NCBI GenBank assembly: GCA_022826685.1
Contig: JAJDUL010000059.1
Coordinates: 1-51,501, forward strand
DNA: 51,501 nucleotides
Direction of reading: 5' to 3'
Source: Gemmatimonadota bacterium
GTDB lineage: Bacteria; Gemmatimonadota; Gemmatimonadetes; Palauibacterales; Palauibacteraceae
The notes below the pieces were generated by a model, which did not search any database, was not told the origin of the DNA, and saw nothing but the letters and a program-made list of their open reading frames with translations. The translations under genes were made by a program, and so were the position numbers. Position 1 is the stretch's first letter; each line of letters starts with the position of its first letter. Below, one piece after another: positions 8,084 to 17,946 of this stretch.

Positions 8084-10674
8084 AGTCTTCGCCGACGTTC
8101 CATCGCGCCGCCCTCCGGCGCACCGCCCTCCGCCCCGCGGGACCCGAACGCGCGTGGATCGCCGTCGCCGCGATCTCCGCCGCGTGGGTTGCCGCGGCCC
8201 CGCCGCTCCAGGCGCAGAATCTGGCCGGCTTCGAGCCCGTCCCCGCGCGCGACAACGCCTTCGCGCTCACGCTCGAGTCCATCATGCGGGGTTCCGAGCA
8301 CGTGGGGCAGGCGCCCGTCGCCGTCAGCTGGTCCGACGACGGCGAGTGGATCTACTTCCGCTGGCTCCCGGGCGGCGCCGAGTGGCACGAGCCGCGCGCC
8401 CTCCACCGCGTCCGTTCGACCGGCGGCACGCCCGAACGGGTCGACGACGAGGAAGAACTTCGCCTCGGTCCCATCCTGGCGCCGGGCGACGTCTCCCCGG
8501 ATGGCCGCTGGCGCGTGACCTCTTCCGACGGAGACCTCTATCTCATCGAGCGGGACGGAGCCGCGACGCGCAGGCTGACCCACACGGAGGACTTCGAGGC
8601 GAGTCCCGTCTTCTCCGGTGACGGCGCTTCCATCTTCTTCCGCCGCGGGAACAACCTCTTCGCCTTCGACATCGACGACGGCGAGATCCGGCAACTCACC
8701 TCCGTGGGCGGCCCGGAACAGCCCGAGGATCCGGAGGCCGAGGGGCACAAGGCCTTCCTTGAAGAACAGCAGCGAGAGCTGTTCGAGCACATCCGCGTCC
8801 AGGATGTCCGGGAGGAGCGCGCCGAGGAGCGGCGCGAACTCCGGGAGGCCGGGCAACGCGAGACGCTGCACCTCGCACAGGGAGAACGCGCGCAGTTCTT
8901 CGCCGCGGACCCGACCGGAAGCCGCGTCGCGGTCACCGTCACTCGCGGCAGCTTCAACGAAGGTGGCCGGCGCACCGACATTCCCCTCTGGGTCACGCAG
9001 TCCGGTTACACCGAGAACACGGAGATGCGCCCCAAGGTCGGGGACGAGCAGGGCGCTTCGCGCCTCGCCATCGTCGACACCGGGACGGGGGAGGTGACGT
9101 GGCTCGACCTCAAGGGCGACGGCTCGGATGCGGAGTCCGGGGACGAGACCGGCGACATGGCCGGCGCGGACGATGCCGACGACACGGGCGACGCGGAGGG
9201 CGGCCCGAAGGAAGACGACCGCCTCGCCGTCGCGAGCTTCGCGGGCTGGAACGATTCCGGCTCCCACGGGCTCGTGTTCGCGGTGGACTACGACTACAAG
9301 ACGTGGCGCCTCTACGCCTACGAGGCGTCGACCGGCGCGCTCACGATGCTGGACACCCATTACGACGAGGCGTGGGTCGGCGGCCCCTGCTTCGGCTTCC
9401 AGGGTGCAGGCTGCATCGGCTGGCTCCCGGCGGAAGCCGCGGGCGAGATGCCCCGCGCCTGGTACGTGAGCGAGGAGACCGGCTACTCGCACCTCTACGC
9501 GATCGACGCCGACGGCGGAAACCGCGAGGCGCTCACGGCCGGAGAGTGGGAAGTCCTCGGCGTGACGATCCCCGACGGGTGGGATTCGTTCCTGATGCAG
9601 ACGAGCGAGTTGTCACCCTTCGACCAGCACCCGTGGCGCATGGAGTTCGACGGATCCGACCGGGTTCAGCTCCTCGAGGGAGAGGGTTCGTTCACCGTCA
9701 CGCCGTCGCCCGACGGGCGTCGCTTCGCCGTCCTCCATTCGCGCGCGAACCGGCCGCCCGAACTCTACCTCGCCGACGCCGCGCCGGGCGCCGCGCTGGC
9801 GCAGGTCACGGCCTCCCCCACCGAGACGTGGCTCGGCTTCCCCTGGCTCAGGCCCGAGATCGTGCACTTCGAGGCCCGCGACGGGGTGCCCGTGCCCGCC
9901 CGGATCTACCGGCCCGCCGACTTCGGGGTCGAACCCAACGGGGCCGGCGTCATCTTCGTCCACGGGGCGGGATACCTGCACAACGTCCACAACTGGTGGT
10001 CGAACTACTACCGCGAATACATGTTCCACCACTTCCTGGCGGCCCAGGGCTACACGGTGCTCGACATCGACTACCGCGGCTCCGCCGGATACGGGCGCGA
10101 CTGGCGCACGGCGATCTACCGCCACATGGGTGGCTGGGACCTCTCCGACCAGGTGGACGGCGCCGCGTACCTCGTCCGCGAGGAGGGCGTCGATCCCGAC
10201 CGCATGGGGATCTACGGCGGCTCGTACGGCGGCTTCATCACGCTGATGGCGCTCTTCACCGCGCCGGAGTCCTTCGCGGCGGGCGGCGCGCTCCGCGCCG
10301 TGACCGACTGGGCGCACTACAACCACTGGTACACCAGCCGCATCCTCAACCTCCCGCACGAGGACGAGGAGGCGTACCGCCAGTCGTCGCCCATCTACTT
10401 CGCCGAGGGGCTCGAGGGACACCTCCTCATCGCACACGGGATGTACGACACGAACGTGCATTTCTCCGACGTCGTGCGTCTCGCCCAGCGGCTCATAGAA
10501 CTGGGGAAGGAGAACTGGGAGATGGCAGTGTACCCGGTGGAGAACCACGGTTTCGCGGAGCCCTCGTCGTGGACCGACGAATACCGGCGCATCTACGAGC
10601 TGTTCGAGCGCGTGATCGGCGACGGCGGCGGGGCATCGGCGAACGGCGCATCGCCCGACGGGGAGGGTGGCTGA
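8080..10674 (+). CDS. Secreted S9-family serine peptidase (prolyl-oligopeptidase fold)
   Basis: 864 residues from a GTG overlapping the previous stop. A signal segment (about 25-47) ends at LQAQ. Residues about 80-590 form a WD40-like/PD40 propeller (repeats such as VAVSWSDDGEWIYF and EASPVFSGDGASIFF); residues about 600-850 are the alpha/beta-hydrolase. Catalytic residues are visible: S715 in YGGSYGGF, D790 in HGMYDTN and H823 in ENHGF. The family cleaves short peptides that enter through the propeller; a role in nutrient peptide use is likely but not shown. An acidic insert of about 40 residues, rich in D, E and G (near 345-390), is unusual for the fold. The gene is followed by the FG-GAP lipoprotein in a CTGA overlap. 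Confidence 0.95.
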   Translation: MKSSPTFHRAALRRTALRPAGPERAWIAVAAISAAWVAAAPPLQAQNLAGFEPVPARDNAFALTLESIMRGSEHVGQAPVAVSWSDDGEWIYFRWLPGGAEWHEPRALHRVRSTGGTPERVDDEEELRLGPILAPGDVSPDGRWRVTSSDGDLYLIERDGAATRRLTHTEDFEASPVFSGDGASIFFRRGNNLFAFDIDDGEIRQLTSVGGPEQPEDPEAEGHKAFLEEQQRELFEHIRVQDVREERAEERRELREAGQRETLHLAQGERAQFFAADPTGSRVAVTVTRGSFNEGGRRTDIPLWVTQSGYTENTEMRPKVGDEQGASRLAIVDTGTGEVTWLDLKGDGSDAESGDETGDMAGADDADDTGDAEGGPKEDDRLAVASFAGWNDSGSHGLVFAVDYDYKTWRLYAYEASTGALTMLDTHYDEAWVGGPCFGFQGAGCIGWLPAEAAGEMPRAWYVSEETGYSHLYAIDADGGNREALTAGEWEVLGVTIPDGWDSFLMQTSELSPFDQHPWRMEFDGSDRVQLLEGEGSFTVTPSPDGRRFAVLHSRANRPPELYLADAAPGAALAQVTASPTETWLGFPWLRPEIVHFEARDGVPVPARIYRPADFGVEPNGAGVIFVHGAGYLHNVHNWWSNYYREYMFHHFLAAQGYTVLDIDYRGSAGYGRDWRTAIYRHMGGWDLSDQVDGAAYLVREEGVDPDRMGIYGGSYGGFITLMALFTAPESFAAGGALRAVTDWAHYNHWYTSRILNLPHEDEEAYRQSSPIYFAEGLEGHLLIAHGMYDTNVHFSDVVRLAQRLIELGKENWEMAVYPVENHGFAEPSSWTDEYRRIYELFERVIGDGGGASANGASPDGEGG

Positions 10675-13600
10675 ACACACGGGCGCTCCCCGGGGCGGCC
10701 CTGCTCGCGGCGGCCCTGCTCGCCTCGGCCTGCGGAGCGCCGGAGCCCGGCCCCTGGGTCGAGGCGGACGGATACCGGTGGCGGGAGCTGAAGCCGCGCG
10801 GCTCCGGAGGCTTCCGTCCCCTCGACGCGTCGCGGCGCGGCGTGGCCTTCCTCTATGACGTCGATGAGGAGGCGCGCCTCGACAACCGCGTGCTCGCCGA
10901 GGGGCAGGGCGTGGCGATCGGGGATGTGGACGGCGATGGTCTTGCCGACCTCTTCTTCACCGGCTTCGGGGGCGCGAGTGCCCTCTACCGCAACCTCGGC
11001 GGTTGGCGCTTCGAGGAGATCACGCCCCCCTCCCTCGCGCTCGAAGGCGTGCTCGCGCGAGGGGCGGCGCTCGTCGACCTGGACGGAGATGATGACCTCG
11101 ATCTCGTAATCACGGTCCACGGGGGCCGGAACCGGATCTTCCTCGGCGACGGCGCGGGCGGTTTCTCCGAACTCGAGGACGCGGGTCTCGCCGGGGCGCG
11201 GGGGAGCACGACCCCTGCGCTGGCCGACACCGACGGGGATGGCGATCTCGACCTCTACATCGCGAACTACAAGACGCGACAGGTGGACGACCTCCATCCG
11301 CCCGATGTACTGGACATCAATCACATCCAGCGGGGCGAGGACGGTGGGCCCTTCATCCCGCCCGCACTCCGGGAACTGTACGCGGAGCACTACCGCGTGG
11401 AGTTGCTCGATGGCCGCTTCGTGCGCCGCTTCGAGCTTGGAGAGCCGGACGAGTACTACACGGGATTCGGAGACGGACGATTCGCCCCCGCGGCCGCCGG
11501 CCCGCCCCTCACGCGTTCCCGCGGGAACGTCCCGGTGCCGGCTCGGGACTGGGGACTCGCGGCCCGCTTCAGCGACTGGGACGAGGACGGCGACCCGGAC
11601 CTCTACGTTGCGAACGACTTCAACAGCGAGGACGGAATCTGGCTCAACGCGGGCGACGGGACCTTCTCGTCCGTCTCGAACGAGGCCGTGCGCGCGACGA
11701 GCCTCTCCTCGATGGCCGTCGACGTCGGAGATCTCGACCGCGACGGAGACCTCGATCTCCTCACGACCGACATGCTCGCCGGGGATGCGGCGGAGCGCCT
11801 CGTCCAGACGCCGAGCTACGAGGCCGCCCCGGAGCCGCCCGGGGTCACGGACACGAGAGTGCAGCTGAACCGGAACGCGGTGCAGCTGAACCGCGGCGAC
11901 GGGACCTTCGCCGAGGCGGCGTGGGAACTCGGGGTCGCTGCGTCCGACTGGACGTGGGGCGCGCTCATCATGGACGCGGACCTGGACGGCTGGAACGACA
12001 TCCTGGTCACGACGGGCCATGCGTGGGATCAGCTCGACGGCGATGCGAACGCCCGAATCGCGGCGATCCCCGGGCTGCCGGCGGACCAGGCGCTGCGCAT
12101 GTTCCCGGCGCTCGCGCAGCCGAACGTCGCCTTCCGCGGAGGGCCGGGCGGCTTCACCGACGTGAGCGAAAGCTGGCGCTGGGGAGGCGAGCCGGACATC
12201 TCGCACGGCCTCGCCACGGGCGATCTCGACAATGACGGGGACCTCGATGTCGTCGTGACCCGCCTGGGGGCGCCTCCGCTCCTGTACCGGAACGACGCCG
12301 CGGCTCCCCGCATCCTCGTGCGCCTCAGGAGTCCGGGCCCGAACACGCGCGGGATCGGCGCCCGTATCCGCCTCGAGGCCCCCGCCGTGCCCGGCGTCGC
12401 CGAGGCGCCGGCCCCCCAGGTGCGCGAGATCACGGCGGGAGGCGCGTACCTCTCGTCCCCCGAGCCCGCGGCCAGTCTTGCCGCGCCTGCCGACGGGGAG
12501 ATGACGCTCATCGTCGACTGGCCGGACGGCCGCCGCACGCGGCTGGAGGGGATCGTCGCGAACCGGGAATACGTCATCGACGACGCCACCGCCGACGCGG
12601 TCGGTCCCGACCCGGCGCCCGAACGCGACGACGCGGCCGGCACCGCCCATTTCGTCGACGTTTCGGATGGGCTCGGGCACCGGCACGTCGAAGCGCCCTT
12701 CGATGACAGGCTCCGGCAGCCGCTCCTGCCCCATTCGCTCGATCGCCTCGGCCCGGGCGTGTCGTGGATCGATGTGGAGGACGACGGCGACGCGGATCTG
12801 GTGGTCGGGAGCGGCCGGGGGGGCAGCCCGGTCGTGATACGGAACGAGGGCGACGGTTTCGCCGCCCCGCGCGCCCTCGTGCCCGCGCTGGCGTGGGACG
12901 CAACCGCCGTGCTGCCGCATCGCGCGGCCGACGGTCGCGTCGCGCTGCTCATCGGCACGAGCGCGTACGAGGCGGGCACGCCCGCGGAAGCCGCGGCCGT
13001 TCCCGCGGTCATCGCGGCGCCGCTCGGCGCGTCCGCGCCGGCGCCCCCGCTCATCGAAGCTCCCGGCGCCCCGCCCGGGCAGCTCCCCGCCGCGACCGGC
13101 CCGCTCGCCCAGGCCGACATCGACGGCGACGGCGATCTCGACCTCTTCGTGGGCGGACGCGTCGCCCCCGGCGCCTACCCCGCCGCGGTCGATTCCCGCC
13201 TGCGGATCCACGACGGCGACGCCCTGCGCGTCGATGCGGAGCGCTCCCTCCCCTTCGTGCGCCTCGGGCTCGTCTCCGCCGCCCTCTTCACGGATTACGA
13301 TCTCGATGGCGACCCCGACCTCGCACTCGCCCTGGAGTGGGGCAGCGTCCGCCTCTTCCGCAACGACGAGGGCCGTTTCACCGACGTGAGCGACGCGCTC
13401 GGGCTCACGCGTCTCACGGGGCGCTGGAACGGCCTCGCCGCGGCGGACTTCGATGAGGACGGACGGCCCGACCTCGTCGCGACCGGCTGGGGCGCGAACC
13501 TCGACGTCCCGCCCGCCTACTCGCTCATCTACGGCGACATGAATCGGGACGGCATCGTCGATCTCGTCGAGGCCCGGCTGGAATCCGGCGCGTGGCGCCC

Positions 13601-14411
13601 TCTCCGGGGCAGAGACGCGCTGGCCGTCCCGGGCGGACTCTCAACGCTCCTGCGCGTGACGTACGAGCGATTCGCGAGCACGCCGCTGACCGACCTCATC
13701 GGCGGCCTGGACCCCGCGCGCCGGCTCGACGCGAACGAACTGCGCCACACGGTGTGGCTCAATCGCCCCTCCGGCTTCCAGAGCGCTCCCCTGCCCGCGG
13801 CGGCCCAGCGCGCGCCCGCCTTCGGCGTCGCCACCGCCGATCTTGACGGCGATGGTCACGAAGATCTCGTCCTCGCGCAGAACTTCTACGCCGGCCGGCC
13901 GGGGGCGCCGCGCTACGACGCGGGGCGCGGGCTCTGGCTGAGAGGGGACGGCGAGGGGGGCTTCGAACCCGTGCGAGGCTCCCGCTCCGGGATCGCCGTC
14001 TACGGGGACGCCCGGGCCGTCGCGCTCGCGGACTACGATCGCGATGGGCGCGTCGACCTCGCCTTCGGCGTCAACGGCGGCGAGACCCGGCTCTACCGCA
14101 ACGTCGGCGCGACGCCCGGTCTCAGGGTCACGCTCGAGGGCCCACCCTCGAACCCGCGGGCCATCGGCGCCCGCCTCCGGCTCGAATACGCGGACGGAAC
14201 GCTCGGCCCGGCGCGGGAGGTTCGGTCGGGGGAGGGTTACCTCGCCCGCCATGAGTCGACCCAGACGCTCGGCGTGGCCGGCGCGGCGGGTACGGCACGC
14301 GCGCCCGCGACGCTGCGGGTCGTGTGGCCGGGTGGCGAGACGACATCCGTTCCGATTGCGCCGGGGATTCTGGAGGTGCGCGTCCCGTCCCCCGGCCGGT
14401 CTGACGGCTAG
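10671..14411 (+). CDS. FG-GAP/VCBS repeat lipoprotein with two ASPIC/UnbV domains; CTG start
   Basis: 1246 residues if translation begins at CTG 10671, which overlaps the peptidase stop (CTGA) and follows GGGAGGGTGG at good spacing. No in-frame ATG, GTG or TTG exists nearby. CTG gives an immediate lipoprotein signal: MNTRALPG, a hydrophobic stretch, then LASAC with Cys21. About fourteen Ca-binding DxDxDG loops follow (for example DVDGDGLADL, DTDGDGDLDL, DIDGDGDLDL, DYDRDGRVDL), typical of integrin-like propellers. The protein is a tandem duplication: each half ends in an ASPIC/UnbV domain (GIGARIRLE about residue 560; AIGARLRLE about 1165, each followed by a WPDG or WPGG strand). Likely surface-anchored; ligand unknown. 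It meets the barrel gene tail to tail, sharing the palindrome CTAG. Confidence 0.9.
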   Translation: MNTRALPGAALLAAALLASACGAPEPGPWVEADGYRWRELKPRGSGGFRPLDASRRGVAFLYDVDEEARLDNRVLAEGQGVAIGDVDGDGLADLFFTGFGGASALYRNLGGWRFEEITPPSLALEGVLARGAALVDLDGDDDLDLVITVHGGRNRIFLGDGAGGFSELEDAGLAGARGSTTPALADTDGDGDLDLYIANYKTRQVDDLHPPDVLDINHIQRGEDGGPFIPPALRELYAEHYRVELLDGRFVRRFELGEPDEYYTGFGDGRFAPAAAGPPLTRSRGNVPVPARDWGLAARFSDWDEDGDPDLYVANDFNSEDGIWLNAGDGTFSSVSNEAVRATSLSSMAVDVGDLDRDGDLDLLTTDMLAGDAAERLVQTPSYEAAPEPPGVTDTRVQLNRNAVQLNRGDGTFAEAAWELGVAASDWTWGALIMDADLDGWNDILVTTGHAWDQLDGDANARIAAIPGLPADQALRMFPALAQPNVAFRGGPGGFTDVSESWRWGGEPDISHGLATGDLDNDGDLDVVVTRLGAPPLLYRNDAAAPRILVRLRSPGPNTRGIGARIRLEAPAVPGVAEAPAPQVREITAGGAYLSSPEPAASLAAPADGEMTLIVDWPDGRRTRLEGIVANREYVIDDATADAVGPDPAPERDDAAGTAHFVDVSDGLGHRHVEAPFDDRLRQPLLPHSLDRLGPGVSWIDVEDDGDADLVVGSGRGGSPVVIRNEGDGFAAPRALVPALAWDATAVLPHRAADGRVALLIGTSAYEAGTPAEAAAVPAVIAAPLGASAPAPPLIEAPGAPPGQLPAATGPLAQADIDGDGDLDLFVGGRVAPGAYPAAVDSRLRIHDGDALRVDAERSLPFVRLGLVSAALFTDYDLDGDPDLALALEWGSVRLFRNDEGRFTDVSDALGLTRLTGRWNGLAAADFDEDGRPDLVATGWGANLDVPPAYSLIYGDMNRDGIVDLVEARLESGAWRPLRGRDALAVPGGLSTLLRVTYERFASTPLTDLIGGLDPARRLDANELRHTVWLNRPSGFQSAPLPAAAQRAPAFGVATADLDGDGHEDLVLAQNFYAGRPGAPRYDAGRGLWLRGDGEGGFEPVRGSRSGIAVYGDARAVALADYDRDGRVDLAFGVNGGETRLYRNVGATPGLRVTLEGPPSNPRAIGARLRLEYADGTLGPAREVRSGEGYLARHESTQTLGVAGAAGTARAPATLRVVWPGGETTSVPIAPGILEVRVPSPGRSDG

Positions 14412-15061
14412 CGGTAGCGGATGCCGAAGCCGATCGTGACGCCGATGTCATTCTGGAGCTTCGACGCGTCCGTCGCGGCGGAGATGTAGTAGGACGCCAT
14501 GTCCCGAAGTTCGCCCCGGAACCAGAGCGATGACATGAGATGTACCCGGACCCCGATCGCGGCCGTCGCCATCGGATCCGTCGCGCTGAGTTTCGGCAGC
14601 TCGGCACCATAGAACTTCAGCTGCCGGAGCCCTCCGCCCATCGTGAAATAGGGTTCGAGCGCGCCCGCCGAGCCTGACGACCGCAGTCGGAACGTCAGGT
14701 TCACCGTGCCCGCCAGGTACTCCGTCTCGCCGAGCGTTCCAAGTCCCCGTCCGGGTCCGCCGCCGACGCCTTCGAGCGTCGCCGGGGAATAGAGCCCCAT
14801 GACGCCGATCCCGACCGCGCTTGACGCCCAATAGGTCACTTCGCCCCCCATCATCACATCCGGCGGCATCACGATGCCGTACGCGCCGGTATTGTCCGTG
14901 AGGTTGTTGAGGGGCTGGATTACGCCGGCGAGCCCGAACACCTCCGGACCGGTATCGTCGCCGAGCGGTGCCGCGGGAGCCATCTGGGCCGTCAGGTTCG
15001 ACGCTCCGAGAGAGAGCCCGCAGAGAAAGAGAAAGGGAAGAACGCCGGACGGGCGTCTCAT
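14408..15061 (-). CDS. Small outer-membrane beta-barrel protein
   Basis: 217 residues. A signal peptide (MRRPSGVLPFLFLCGLSLGA, cleavage probably after LTAQ) is followed by alternating amphipathic strands with many Gly and aromatic residues, ending IGVTIGFGIRYR; a terminal aromatic-X-Arg strand is common in outer-membrane barrels. Repeated strand-turn pairs (GGEVTYWASSAVGIGVMGLY, YLAGTVNLTFRLR, YFTMGGGLRQLKFYG) suggest an eight-stranded OmpW/OprF-like barrel. No specific family is recognised. Its ATG overlaps the stop of the metallopeptidase gene (ATGA), so it is the last gene of a coupled three-gene minus-strand operon. Confidence 0.8.
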   Translation of the reverse strand: MRRPSGVLPFLFLCGLSLGASNLTAQMAPAAPLGDDTGPEVFGLAGVIQPLNNLTDNTGAYGIVMPPDVMMGGEVTYWASSAVGIGVMGLYSPATLEGVGGGPGRGLGTLGETEYLAGTVNLTFRLRSSGSAGALEPYFTMGGGLRQLKFYGAELPKLSATDPMATAAIGVRVHLMSSLWFRGELRDMASYYISAATDASKLQNDIGVTIGFGIRYR

Positions 15062-17946
15062 TTGGTCCTCACGATCGTGATTAGCGGTTCCGCGGTCTCA
15101 CCCGCCGGGGTTCCTCCCGCCGTTTCCAGCGACAGCGAAAGGCCCGGCGCACCGGGAGCCGAGGCGAGTGAGAAGTACTGTACGCTCGACGGCCCTACGT
15201 CGAGGCTCAGCACCCGGGTTTCAAACCCCAGCGGCTCGGTCCGGAGCGCGATCGCGGTCGGAAGACCCGATCGGGTGTCCGTATCCTGATTCAAGGATCG
15301 GAACACATCCGCGGCGTCCCACGTTGCCGCGGCGAGTTGCGGCCCCCCCTCCGGCGCGTCGAGGTCCCCCTCCGGGGAATCCTCCGTCCCTTCGTCCAGC
15401 GTCCCCGCGCCCAGCGCCAGCGCGACCGACACGTCGGCCAGAATGTTCGCCCACTCCCTGCCCGTGACCCGCTCCAGATTCGCGATCCCGCGTCCGTAGT
15501 TCTGTCCGCCCCCGACCACGGATCGGAAGAAGGCGCGTTCATCTCCCCCCGCCTGGTCCGCGAGCCGTCGCAGGAGGAACCAGCCGAAGCCGCGCATCTG
15601 CAACCCGCCGACGCCGTCCAGGTCGTCCGTCGAGACGGTGGGAGCGCCGGGGAGGCCGAGCATGTACAGGCCGAGGTTGCGGAAGTTGCCCAGCATGTAG
15701 GCGTTGAAGGTGTCCAGTGCCTCGGGCGTCTCGGATACGCGGTCGAAGGTGAGGCGATCGCCCACGGGGAGCCCGAGGGCGGCGAACCCCGCCACTTCCT
15801 CGGCCAGGCTCGAGAGCGCCTCATCCAGCCAGATCTCCTCGACCGCCCCGAAACCCGCCGAAGAGGTGGGCACCCGGCGCCCGGCGCTGACGATATGCTG
15901 GATTTCATGCGCCACGAGGGCGGGCGTCTCGCGCAGCAGATCCGCCGCCGAGATCGCGCGGCCGAGCGTCGCATCGGGGTCCGCGCTCACGCTGTAGACG
16001 ATCTCCGCTTCGTTGCTCGCCGGGCAGATCCCGCCGTCCGGGTCCGACAACTCGCCGTCGCCCCGTCCCGAAGCGGCAAGATCCTGGGGGAGGGAGAACC
16101 CGCCGACGCCCGCCTCGCCATCACCGAGCCGGTTCACGGCGGGCGTGAACAGGATGACGACGCGCCCGTTCCGGTCGATGTCCTCGGGGGGACCGAAATA
16201 GGAGGTCACCGCCGGGAGAACCGTCCCGTCCAGTTCCCCGGCGAGCGCGAGCCACTCTTCCTCCGTCGGACCTCCGGCGGGTGCGGCGAGGTCCTCCACG
16301 AGAACCACGCCGTCGCCCACGGCCCGCACGGTTCCCCGTACCGTGCTCGCGGGGTCGACGCAGGTCGCCGCCAGCTCCGGGCCGACGGAGAAGAAGTACT
16401 CGAGCGTGTCTCCCGGGACCGGCGCGGAAACCGCCGCCGATCCATCGGGCCGAAGGGGCGAGACCCGGGCCTGAACAAGTTGCGCAAGCGTGCGGGCGCG
16501 AATCCCGATGTCCCTGCTCGTGCCGGCGAGCGCGGCCTCCGCGATCAGGGGGTCGATCATCCCCCGGTCCACCGCGGTCGCCGGGCCATCCCCGGACATG
16601 TCGGCAGGCGTCCGCACCGTGATCCGGAGTGGGAGTCCGCTCGAGGCGTTACGCCCCGTATTGCCGATGACGATTCGATACTCGGGCGTCTCCGGCTCGA
16701 TGTCTTCCGGCGCTGCGGGTTCTCCCGCCTCGCCCGCTTCCATGGGCGCTCCGGGTGCGAACTGGACGCATTCGACCTCGACGGGCCCGCGGAGCGTGAG
16801 CGATTCGCCGACATCGAGACCCACGCGCAGGTTGGCCGGTTCCATCGGCAGCAGAAGACCGTTGCTCGCGTCGGAACCCACGAGCACCCGCACGCCGACC
16901 TCGCGCTCGGGCAGACATGTGCGGGCGAAGGCGGGCACTTCAACGGTGAGTTCCGTCTCGGTGGCGCTCACCACCGTCGCCGCCGTGCCTTCGATCCAGA
17001 CCCGGTTGTCGGCCGGAACCGGGCGGAAGCCGCTGCCGTAGAGGAGCGCCCGCGTCCCGGCGGCGAGCCTTCCGTTCCCGATCGAGTCGAGTTGTACGGC
17101 CCCACTCGGCGAGGCGAGGGCCATGGCCGAGAAGGAGAGCGTGTCCGAGTACACGCCGCCCATGGCGAAGACGTGGATGCGGTAGTCGCCCGGCCGCGAG
17201 CCCAGCGTGAAGACGGCGCCGCCCCGTCCGTCCGCGTCCGTCATCACGACGTCGTGCGTGAGGGCGCCCGGGCGTGCCGGCGACTCCTCCGACTCCTCCG
17301 GCGCGGGCGGCGCGGGCGGTCCCGACACGGCCATCGTGTCCCCGGCCTCGAACAGTTCCGACGTTTCCTCCCCTTCGGCCAGATCCGGGACCTCTTCCGG
17401 CGGGGTCCAGTCGAAGCCGAGCCGGACGCCGCCGGCCGGAGCGCCGCTCGTCGTCTCCGCCCGGATGGAGAACGGGAGCGGCAGCTGGCTTCCCGCCTCC
17501 GCCTGCTGGCCGTCTCCCTCCACGATGCTGAGAAGGACCGTGTCCGCGGCTTCCGCGAGGACGAGGAAGCGGAGCGGCGGGACGTTCGCGGCGCTCGGGA
17601 TGTCCGCCTGGATCTCCGCCTCGCCCGGCGTCGGCCCGGCGCGGTAGACCGACTCCGCGACGCCGTCCCGCCCCGCGACGGCGACGCCCGGCGAGAGCTC
17701 CCCTTCGCCCCGCACGATGACGAATCGGACCGGCGCCCCTTCGACCGCGTTCCCGAGCGCATCCTCGACCCGGACCGCGATCGGGGGGTCCGTGGCCTCG
17801 CCCGTGACGATCGTGGCCACGTCGGCGGAGATGGGGATCAGGGCCGTCGGCGGAGAGCCGACCTCCGTGCTCCCCCCGTCCCCGCACCCGATCGCGAGCA
17901 CGCCCGCCACCAGGCCCCCGAGTACGGCCAGCGCGCCGCGCCTCAC
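15058..17946 (-). CDS. Multi-domain lipoprotein with Ig-like, IPT/TIG and M30-like metallopeptidase domains
   Basis: 962 residues. The GTG at 17946 overlaps the preceding stop (GTGA) and gives a lipoprotein signal ending LAIGC (Cys21); the frame stays open further upstream, but that part lies over the YVTN gene. Domains in order: a Big_1-like Ig domain (about 35-125), a second Ig-like region with a Pro/Glu-rich linker (about 130-270), an IPT/TIG domain (about 285-350, LLYGSGFRPV), a CARDB-like region (about 360-540), and a metallopeptidase (about 560-830). The last has DIDRNGRVVILFTP, HEIQH (H680, E681, H684) and WLDEALS (E709), matching the HExxH...E pattern of hyicolysin-like (M30) peptidases. 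Probably a surface-anchored zinc protease; substrate unknown. Confidence 0.86.
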   Translation of the reverse strand: MRRGALAVLGGLVAGVLAIGCGDGGSTEVGSPPTALIPISADVATIVTGEATDPPIAVRVEDALGNAVEGAPVRFVIVRGEGELSPGVAVAGRDGVAESVYRAGPTPGEAEIQADIPSAANVPPLRFLVLAEAADTVLLSIVEGDGQQAEAGSQLPLPFSIRAETTSGAPAGGVRLGFDWTPPEEVPDLAEGEETSELFEAGDTMAVSGPPAPPAPEESEESPARPGALTHDVVMTDADGRGGAVFTLGSRPGDYRIHVFAMGGVYSDTLSFSAMALASPSGAVQLDSIGNGRLAAGTRALLYGSGFRPVPADNRVWIEGTAATVVSATETELTVEVPAFARTCLPEREVGVRVLVGSDASNGLLLPMEPANLRVGLDVGESLTLRGPVEVECVQFAPGAPMEAGEAGEPAAPEDIEPETPEYRIVIGNTGRNASSGLPLRITVRTPADMSGDGPATAVDRGMIDPLIAEAALAGTSRDIGIRARTLAQLVQARVSPLRPDGSAAVSAPVPGDTLEYFFSVGPELAATCVDPASTVRGTVRAVGDGVVLVEDLAAPAGGPTEEEWLALAGELDGTVLPAVTSYFGPPEDIDRNGRVVILFTPAVNRLGDGEAGVGGFSLPQDLAASGRGDGELSDPDGGICPASNEAEIVYSVSADPDATLGRAISAADLLRETPALVAHEIQHIVSAGRRVPTSSAGFGAVEEIWLDEALSSLAEEVAGFAALGLPVGDRLTFDRVSETPEALDTFNAYMLGNFRNLGLYMLGLPGAPTVSTDDLDGVGGLQMRGFGWFLLRRLADQAGGDERAFFRSVVGGGQNYGRGIANLERVTGREWANILADVSVALALGAGTLDEGTEDSPEGDLDAPEGGPQLAAATWDAADVFRSLNQDTDTRSGLPTAIALRTEPLGFETRVLSLDVGPSSVQYFSLASAPGAPGLSLSLETAGGTPAGETAEPLITIVRTK

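Noticed and set aside
9099..10670. Upstream extension of the FG-GAP frame across the S9 peptidase
   Set aside because: The translation is Arg/Gly-rich without motifs and covers the peptidase catalytic region, so it is a shadow; the real start is near 10671.
10593..13211. 872-codon open frame on the minus strand opposite the FG-GAP gene
   Set aside because: Antisense shadow; the plus strand shows the periodic DxDxDG repeats.
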